This document shows positions 61,501-64,000 of a DNA stretch of 64,000 nt, in pieces; the first letter of the stretch is position 1, and each line of letters begins with the position of its first letter. Source of the DNA: Deltaproteobacteria bacterium. Its GTDB lineage: Bacteria; Myxococcota_A; UBA9042; PHBI01. The DNA is taken from assembly GCA_020632715.1 (NCBI GenBank), contig JACKFA010000008.1:310001-374000 (forward strand), written 5' to 3'. Below the pieces are notes generated by a model. That model did not search any database. It saw only the letters and a list, made by a program, of their open reading frames with translations, and was not told the DNA's origin. Made by a program: the position numbers and the translations under genes.

Positions 61501-64000
61501 GCCGTCCGCCGCCCGGAACGTGAGCCGCGCCACCTCGAGCGCCGACCCCGACGCCGACGCCCCCGCGCGCGCCGCCGCCACCACGTGCACCTCGCCCGCC
61601 ACGTTGTCGAGCGCCGCGTCGAGCTGCCCCCCCGGCCAGCCCGCTCCCGCGTCCACCGACACGATCCGCACCACCGCCGGGTCGAACGTCACCGTCACGT
61701 CCAACGCCCCGATCGGCGCCCCGCCCGTGTTCACCCGCAACGGCATCACGAACATCGCCCCCGGCGACCGATCCGGGTGCGCCACCCCGACCGACTCGCC
61801 GAGATCCACGTCACCCACCGCCGGCGTCAGGTTCGCCGCCGTGTCCGAGCTCCCCGACGTCGACGACGCCGACGCCGTCAGCGTCACGAGCCGGTTGTGG
61901 TTCGCGCGCAGCGTCACGACACCGCTCTCGTCCACCTCGGCCGCCTCCGGCACGCTCGACCCGTACGACAGGAGCCCCGGGATCCCATGCGCCGCGAGCT
62001 GCCGCGTCCCGTCACTGAACGTCGCCGCCGCCTCCAGCTGCGCCGTCGCGCCCACCACCCCCGAGAACGTCGTCGGGAACGTCGTCGTCACCTGCGTCAC
62101 CACCACCGGCACCGACACCACCTGCATCGTCAACGGCCCCGACGTCGCGCCGCCGAGCGCGCCGCGCACCACCGCCGCACCCTCCGCGAGCGCGTGAACG
62201 TGGTTCACGTCGACCACCTCGAGCGCCCCGCCCACGACCGTGTAGGTCGTCCCAGCGCGCGTCGACACGTCGATCCGATGGTCGTCCGTCAGCACCGTCA
62301 CGAGCTCGAGGCTCGCCTGCTGCCAGATCCCCGTCCCCTCGAGCGGGCTCAACACCGTCTCGCTCACCGAAGCCGACCCCGGGTACGCCGGCCACGGCCG
62401 CGACGCGAGCTCGAAGCGCTCGTGCCGGACCACGTTCACGACCGCCGTGAGCGCGACCCCCGTGTGCTCGAACGCCACCTTCAGCGTCGCCTGCCCGACG
62501 CCGTTCCCCGTCGGCACCACGCGCACCCCGTGCTCGTCCGCGACCACCGCGAACAGGTCGCTCGGATCGCCCGAGACGTCGTCGTAGCGCGTCCGCGGAT
62601 CCAGCGTGAAGTCCGCCGCCGTCCCGTTCTCGTAGTCGAGCCGCACGCTCACGGCCGCCTCGGTCGCGACCCCCGCGAGCGCCGCCGGGTTCGCCGCGCT
62701 CACCGCGATCCGCGGCGCGCTCACCGTCACCTCGCCGCCGACGGCGTCCGGGAGGTTCAGCACCACCGCCCCCACGCCCTGCGCCACCTCCGCGCCGCAC
62801 GCCTCCCAGCGCGCGCCCACGAGCTCCCCCTGCCCCGCCGCGAGCGCCGTCACCTCCGGCGGGTCGCTCGTCGCCGTGAGCAGCGTCTCGTCGAGGCTCT
62901 CGATCGTCACCCCGTCCGCCGGCGACAGCGCCGCCCGCGTCCCGTCAGCGAGTCGCGCCCACACGAGCACCGTCCCGCGCGCGCCCTCGGCCTCGAGCAC
63001 CTGGAGCGCCCGCGCCGTCACCGGCCGCTCGCCGGTCGGATCCTCCGCCGGCCCGCTCGGCACGGCCCCGACGCCCACCGACGTCACGACGACCACGTCC
63101 AGACCGAGCACCGCGACCTCCGTGTCCTCCACGACCACGGTCGCCTCTCCCAGCACCTCGCCGCCCGGCCCCACCGCGCGGACCGCCGTCGTCCCCGCCG
63201 CGACCCCGCGAACGCGCCCATCCGCCACCGACGCCACGCCGACGTCCGCGCTCTCGAGCGCCACCGGCACGCGCCCCGTGAAGGTGGCGGCGCCATCCCC
63301 GAACGTCGCCTCGACCACGACCGCCGCGTCCTCGAAGCGCGCCGACCCACAGGCCGCGTCAAGCCAGCCCGCCACGCGCTCGAGCGTCCCGTCCGCGATC
63401 GTCACCGTCAGCGGCAGCGCCGGCTTCCACGTCCGCACCGGCACCCCGACCGAGAACCCGCCGTAGCTCACCGCCACGCTCCGGCCCCCCGCCGTCGGCC
63501 CCGCCCCGACGACGCAGCCCGGCGCCCCGGCGCACGTCGCCGACGCCGTCACCACCGCGTCCGGGAGCGCCGCGCGCACCGCGCGGACCGCGATCGCGCT
63601 CGTCACGACCGCGCCCGTCAGCGCCTCGACGTCCACGAGCTGCGCTCGCGTGCTCGTCGCCACGATCCCGCGCACCGGGTCGTCCGCGACCACGAGCGCC
63701 CCTGCCCCCGCCATGGCCGTCCCCTTCGCCACGAGCGGCGCGCTCTGCGGGTCGAGCAGGTCCTCCACCACGCCGGCGATCGGCGCGCTCGCGGTAGCCG
63801 CCGCCCCGGCCTTCACCCGGAACGTCACGCGACCCACCTCGAACGGCCCCGCCGTCCCCGACCCGGCCACGCCCACGAGCTTCACCGTGCCGCCCGGGAG
63901 CACGTTCGACACGCCGTCCGCGAGGCTCGCCGCGAGGCTCACCCCGGTCACCTCGAGCAGCGCCTCGTCGTAGGTCACCGAGACGTCGAACGCGCCGAGC
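49501..64000 (-). CDS. Giant modular secreted protein (5' end outside window)
   Basis: More than 4,830 residues are visible and the frame is still open at the right edge. From N to C: a cohesin-like domain (64000-63690; GAFDVSVTYDEALLEVTGV), several Ig/Big-2-like domains (63690-62000; GRVRGVAAGTTAVRAVG), a second cohesin-like domain (~61810-61400), a dockerin-like pair (NANGNCEFEVGDV and DANGDGVVTVADAVYLLRVL), a Cys-rich EGF-like region (60750-59590; calcium-type VDECTRGTATCDPNATC), a lamin-tail-like domain (59590-59010; PKAIELYV, NGDDAIELFH), EGF modules, twelve ~200-residue repeats, and a C-terminal alpha/alpha-toroid (50440-49501) with a QNQDGGWVYY motif as in prenyltransferase/cyclase-like folds. 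It probably works outside the cell in adhesion or degradation (inference). No sorting tail is seen. Confidence 0.88.
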   Translation of the reverse strand, partial: LGAFDVSVTYDEALLEVTGVSLAASLADGVSNVLPGGTVKLVGVAGSGTAGPFEVGRVTFRVKAGAAATASAPIAGVVEDLLDPQSAPLVAKGTAMAGAGALVVADDPVRGIVATSTRAQLVDVEALTGAVVTSAIAVRAVRAALPDAVVTASATCAGAPGCVVGAGPTAGGRSVAVSYGGFSVGVPVRTWKPALPLTVTIADGTLERVAGWLDAACGSARFEDAAVVVEATFGDGAATFTGRVPVALESADVGVASVADGRVRGVAAGTTAVRAVGPGGEVLGEATVVVEDTEVAVLGLDVVVVTSVGVGAVPSGPAEDPTGERPVTARALQVLEAEGARGTVLVWARLADGTRAALSPADGVTIESLDETLLTATSDPPEVTALAAGQGELVGARWEACGAEVAQGVGAVVLNLPDAVGGEVTVSAPRIAVSAANPAALAGVATEAAVSVRLDYENGTAADFTLDPRTRYDDVSGDPSDLFAVVADEHGVRVVPTGNGVGQATLKVAFEHTGVALTAVVNVVRHERFELASRPWPAYPGSASVSETVLSPLEGTGIWQQASLELVTVLTDDHRIDVSTRAGTTYTVVGGALEVVDVNHVHALAEGAAVVRGALGGATSGPLTMQVVSVPVVVTQVTTTFPTTFSGVVGATAQLEAAATFSDGTRQLAAHGIPGLLSYGSSVPEAAEVDESGVVTLRANHNRLVTLTASASSTSGSSDTAANLTPAVGDVDLGESVGVAHPDRSPGAMFVMPLRVNTGGAPIGALDVTVTFDPAVVRIVSVDAGAGWPGGQLDAALDNVAGEVHVVAAARAGASASGSALEVARLTFRAADGDKAETAIAGTIAKMLDNTLSLGAIGPELGPGETRAIVAGAGMLDPDCGGYDAADVRGNANGNCEFEVGDVSFTLQVLAGLVSVGGLEGYQVVALDANGDGVVTVADAVYLLRVLVGKFAFAGFEVSGAEALEDEVVLEARLADKDGAARSSGVAVFFEVGTSQSFTVSEGTDEATTANGRVVRAASAGGGVFRARLTAFERAESGIGIVPVVRTVDAEGASADDRVATFYGTPWVSELMAFVPWGTVDVEANGCFVGPCGNGTCVDLGAGAYSCTCPAGEYFDGATCMGCAEVVGCAGAVTCTMLGDSACDVCVAGRFGPTCEVCGDCEDGEECTTDLCDGVAGCVHLARTGSGCDDGQDTTYADTCDAAGACVGQAVTCPTDTVCTTYAPNGTATCTATPTLSACDDLDAGTYADTCTAAGECHGTVCPLISHCQTVACGSPADGACTACDVGYEINADGGCDDIDDCLGVESCAPGDCVDHLSGFTCDCAPGTYGTGTTACETCTAVANCDAVTCDGPSASICVTCTAGYESDGAGSCVNVDECTRGTATCDPNATCADTPGSYSCTCNAGYVADGAACVDIDACADAANACASNADCTDLSAPAPGDATGRSCACIPNHEGDPYAAGCTPIIACPTLDAPLLLTGVISGGVSGGLPKAIELYVAKDIAHLNAFALGAANNGEGTDGAEFTFPDVPATAGTFITVASQDAGFRAYFGVGPTFVNSVALINGDDAIELFHRAASSDPWAVIETFGAVTFTAGSGNSLPWNYEKGWAYRKNRTDAAGTGVFAPSDWTFSGRNALTSCTATDAACAAARFPLGAFIKGAPPCGDGSCNDHGDGDYDCDCPDGQYDDGATCAACPTVMSCAGTITCTTGADPVCSECDPGYAFDPAHHTCVDIDECALGTDACGQNATCVNRELGAAAPDGYLCECDPGYTGAAQGPYAANDFPGCVQIRALAVVPGEVPDEQDPRAVAAPDAPSGYGPFAWQGPASGKANWHARYLADGDALSALFPTKAAGLRVRDLRAISYATKRPAGQPGRDWWIQIYTRPQAGDPAGAWYHKRFINDFGAHTNVGTWTRYTTQDGPDGTGGMRFDDMAGLDDIDMHELVDGWGDELIEMVSVQTASGWDGFDGLVDGLEIELTTGEVGRVDFTAGTYLQALPNEVPDETAPRVALDSAPPGYGSASWQGPADGKTNWHAWYEAAGYGTLNALFPEDADALDLGDISEIAYSTLRPVGGVAGRDWWVSVYTRPQAGDSGWYHARYISDFASHTAEDTWVRYSTAGATPTMVFYAQDAAGNPIGDPMTLAQLAAADTAPVLSITVQTASGWDGFDGLVDGLEVTLSNGRVGKVDFADGLSLAVAPHQVPDEQRPRVALDDAPTGFGPSAWQGPATGKSNWHAYYAPDGSGPLSTLFPDEAAALTIADLRSISYATKRPDEPQRDWWVTIYTRKKTGDAHWYHKRYINDFYAHSAHDAWTRYSTRAGMTFREQGDDNAPFGPTFSLAALGDHDADEILAVTIQTDSGWDGFDGYVDGLEIALRDGRVGRVNTVGCAPGDYPVGNACAACTAPATIDSHCLDVVCTGPDDAEHDCVACGFGYEPDPGTGRCVNIDECARATDTCGANTDCVDDVPETAPLGFTCECAAGFTGDAYGADEYGGCIAVTAIDVVPGQVPDELEPPVVADAPAGYGPYAWQAPPAGKTNWHARYLADGDGLSALFPTRAAGLKVEDLASISYWTKRPSEGAGRDWWLQIYTRPQGAGHGDASSWYHAKVTNDYATHAAQGTWTRYSTRTGMTFDGKTLAQLITDRGDELIEMVSVQTDSSWTGFTGLVDGLEIELTTGEVGRVDFAAGAYLQALPNEVPDEQVPGVATSAPPGYGPASWQAPASGKTNWHAWYETAGYGTLNALFSEDAQDLDIGDIEEIAYSTLRPTGTAAGRDWWVTLYTRPTGSGDATGWYHARYISNFDTHVTEDAWVRYTTAAASGDAPAMTFRAQDAGGNPVGAPIALADLPHDAVLSITVQTASGWTGFAGLVDGLEVRLTNGRVGKVDFADGRSLAVAPHEVPDEQPPRVVLADAPAGFGPSAWQGPATGKSNWHAYYDVVTGTGGLATLFPTEAATLEIGDLRSLSYATKRVGAGAGEDWWVTIYTRKQAGDPKWYHKRYISNYGAHMADGTTWQRYSTRFATEAASFMTFREQAPDNSPTGPSYSLAALGDHDRDEILAITIQTDSGWNGFDGYVDGLEIALKDGRVGRVNAVGCAPGDYPVGNACAACSPVEDCAGDITCTSDASSSCGTCADGFISDGLGGCRCPDGQYDHGSACTSCPVVPGCTGNVTCTSATDVLCDECPEEFGYDAGAIACVDIDWCDFLGAAACGANAECSDDGGPHTCACAPGYNGDPYGFDGHLGCVDATLIHVAPSEVPDEAWPRVAVGDAPVGWGPDAWQGPLHGKSNYHVYVAPGSESGPLSQLFPGRTLNPLKVSDLDAISYYTKRPAGTPDGDDWWITIYTVPTNTPDDDGSWYHRRFINNYGSHTAPGRWERYTTASGMTFQRQEPASTGNGVVGDPMSMEALQTSYGDELVLAITIQTDSGWDGFDGLVDGLEIALTDGSIGRVDFGGAEVVPVGTTEVPDEREPRAFATPAGELRPPGCGKLAWQGPGAGAGNKTNWYATADDVGDGALTTMFGEDADLLTLADLASLSYWTRRPDEAQRDWWITIYTRPETGDTGWYHARYINDFDRHEVASAWTRYGTGFGTGALGPMTFKVLNAANQPTGDAMTLAELIEEHGSEGILAVSLQTDSGWGGFDGAVDGLEIVLRDGRVGRADLGDVRTLAALPAEVPDEQEPRPLRGDAPAGYGPDSWTGPAIGKSNWYLAYADDGSGNLSRVFPEDGAALRLRDIAAIRYATARPVGEEAGRDWWITLYTRPTGTDDARSWYHRRFVSSYGDHTAADGAWTRYSTEHATGTAAAMTFREFTPGGSYTGSAMSPAALAASAYGDDEILAVALHTDSAWDGFDGAVDGLEVELRNGKLARIDLASGELVRAVPGDVPDEQEPRTLAPAPAGGGASSWQGPLPGPGNKSNWHAIWLPDGSGTLSALFPERAATLKVKDLASISYATLRPASGQDWWVTIYTRRKEDGNDKGSWYRQRYHSNYGNHTVTGAWTRYSTAYETGDAGRMTFDASDDALPALGLPQLGQALGDDQVLAITVQTNSGTNGFDGAVDALEVTLTDGTVGRVDFADGARLRVVPDEVPDETPPRVVADAPPGYGPTSWQGPASGKTNWHAWFSDDGSGTLSALFPVEAAALTLEDVASLSYWTKRPSGQAGRDWWVTIYTRPDADETGWYHARYISDFETHGAVDRWVRYTTTGGGEAPAMTFRAQNADGSPTGPAMTLQQLASHDPRAVLSITIQTASGWDGFDGLVDGLEIALRDGRVGKVDLTDGARVTMLPNDVPDEQWPRSNPIDAPPGFGDGGGSWLGPASGKSNVHVGAFEHPDTHETVGALVDLFGASGASLTVGHLASVSYWTKRPRVFFVDQSGVDSGRDWWMTIYTKKTGSNDEGSWYHQRFIGTFANHDLVDRWVRWSTQAGTDDISALTFQHQVSDSVVDGPVYSLSGLGAALRTAGTDGLLSVTFQTASGWGGFEGSLDGLELRLTDGRVGRVDLSRCAAGACGSVARAGERLAAVQCSSGSWGWPLSEGCDAGGYANIVAPAGTGLAKAFMATLPASQAMHDALAAAGDYLLAKTNDFNTSDGYLAVALDEALGVTIYGAHVKAAFYDKLLTGTYTRKNPDSGALEPGHTTESLVTALRARRGTRNIAAWDMGVSLYAAWEMRDHLVAGGGSFLVSSAWTNAALAELNELAAGDWDVIGLAGEVLGFSRAGTLDVDPTDGLHAAAHDLDDLVADLLAYQIPETGAFTWTSLYGAPDDSVVQETAYALLALVEARRAGITGLDDAIDAAAIWLVGFQNQDGGWVYYQTGPEYAEIDAEAVWALVAAGYVP
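50500..58602 (-). repeat. Twelve copies of a ~200-residue domain within the giant gene
   Basis: Each unit opens with VPDE, coded at 58591, 57988, 57385, 56467, 55900, 55294, 54223, 53602, 52972, 52345, 51736 and 51133 (left base), so adjacent units are 567-630 bp apart. The core reads W(Q/L)GP..GK(S/T)NWHA, then LRSISYATKRP, DWW(V/I)TIYTR, WYH(K/A)R(Y/F)I, W.RY(S/T)T, and the best-conserved end (I/V)QT(D/A)SGWDGFDG.VDGLE. The strand pattern suggests a beta-sandwich, perhaps carbohydrate-binding. EGF-like inserts lie at about 56500-56830 and 54245-54720. Confidence 0.9.

Overview
The window is about 70 percent GC or higher, with very strong third-position GC, and its long-ORF shadows run antisense to nearly every gene. 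It carries a protein ending in a MYXO-CTERM-like tail (Cys, short hydrophobic helix, Arg cluster), many myxobacterial-type lipoproteins, a PEGA-domain protein, a PilZ protein, an HDOD protein and a textbook sigma-54 element. Together these point to a chromosomal segment of a Myxococcota (deltaproteobacterial) genome. I see no phage, plasmid, integrase, transposase or CRISPR array.

Layout. 1-732: tail of a TPR protein and a small secreted protein, closed by a terminator. 916-4653: the DNA-repair pair mrfA/mrfB, with a LexA-like box directly before mrfA. 4709-8380: a GT-B-like protein of unknown role, a flippase-like membrane protein and a metallophosphoesterase. 8625-14249: ribosomal protein S21, a CPBP intramembrane protease (the family that includes myxosortases), a CLC chloride transporter fused to CBS and PTS-EIIA domains, a 163-bp palindromic element, and a Cys-repeat protein with a MYXO-CTERM-like tail. 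14381-25508: a GT51 peptidoglycan polymerase with a large AsmA-like N-terminal region, then four overlapping genes: a double-length OppA-type lipoprotein, a glycosidase-like lipoprotein, gluQ and a membrane-anchored protein. 25761-29101: HDOD protein, two convergent PTPS/QueD-fold genes and a PilZ protein. 29363-31613: a sigma-54 promoter driving a beta-propeller di-haem lipoprotein, followed by nested inverted and tandem repeats.

31913-36231 is a leftward chain of overlapping genes (Cys-rich fragment, lipoprotein, FadL-type outer-membrane protein, membrane phosphatase-superfamily protein). 36315-40747 is a leftward nucleoside-salvage operon: a DeoB-like pseudoenzyme, thymidine phosphorylase, purine nucleoside phosphorylase and an aminohydrolase, with a sigma-70-type promoter. 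41271-43417 encodes an ABC exporter. 44269-49313 holds small envelope proteins, a Nudix hydrolase, a lytic transglycosylase, a PEGA protein, a lamin-tail-domain protein and tRNA-Met. 49501-64000 is one giant leftward secreted protein of more than 4,800 residues, open at the right edge. It contains cohesin-like, Ig-like, dockerin-like and EGF-like modules, twelve copies of a ~200-residue domain I cannot assign, and a C-terminal alpha/alpha-toroid.

The most unusual points are the giant modular protein with its block duplication and internal codon-bias switch, the DeoB homologue that has lost all visible metal ligands inside a deo operon, the two neighbouring QueD-fold proteins with complementary active-site losses, the CLC-CBS-EIIA fusion, the tandem OppA lipoprotein, and the possible myxosortase/substrate neighbourhood. 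All assignments rest on reading motifs; no database search was run.
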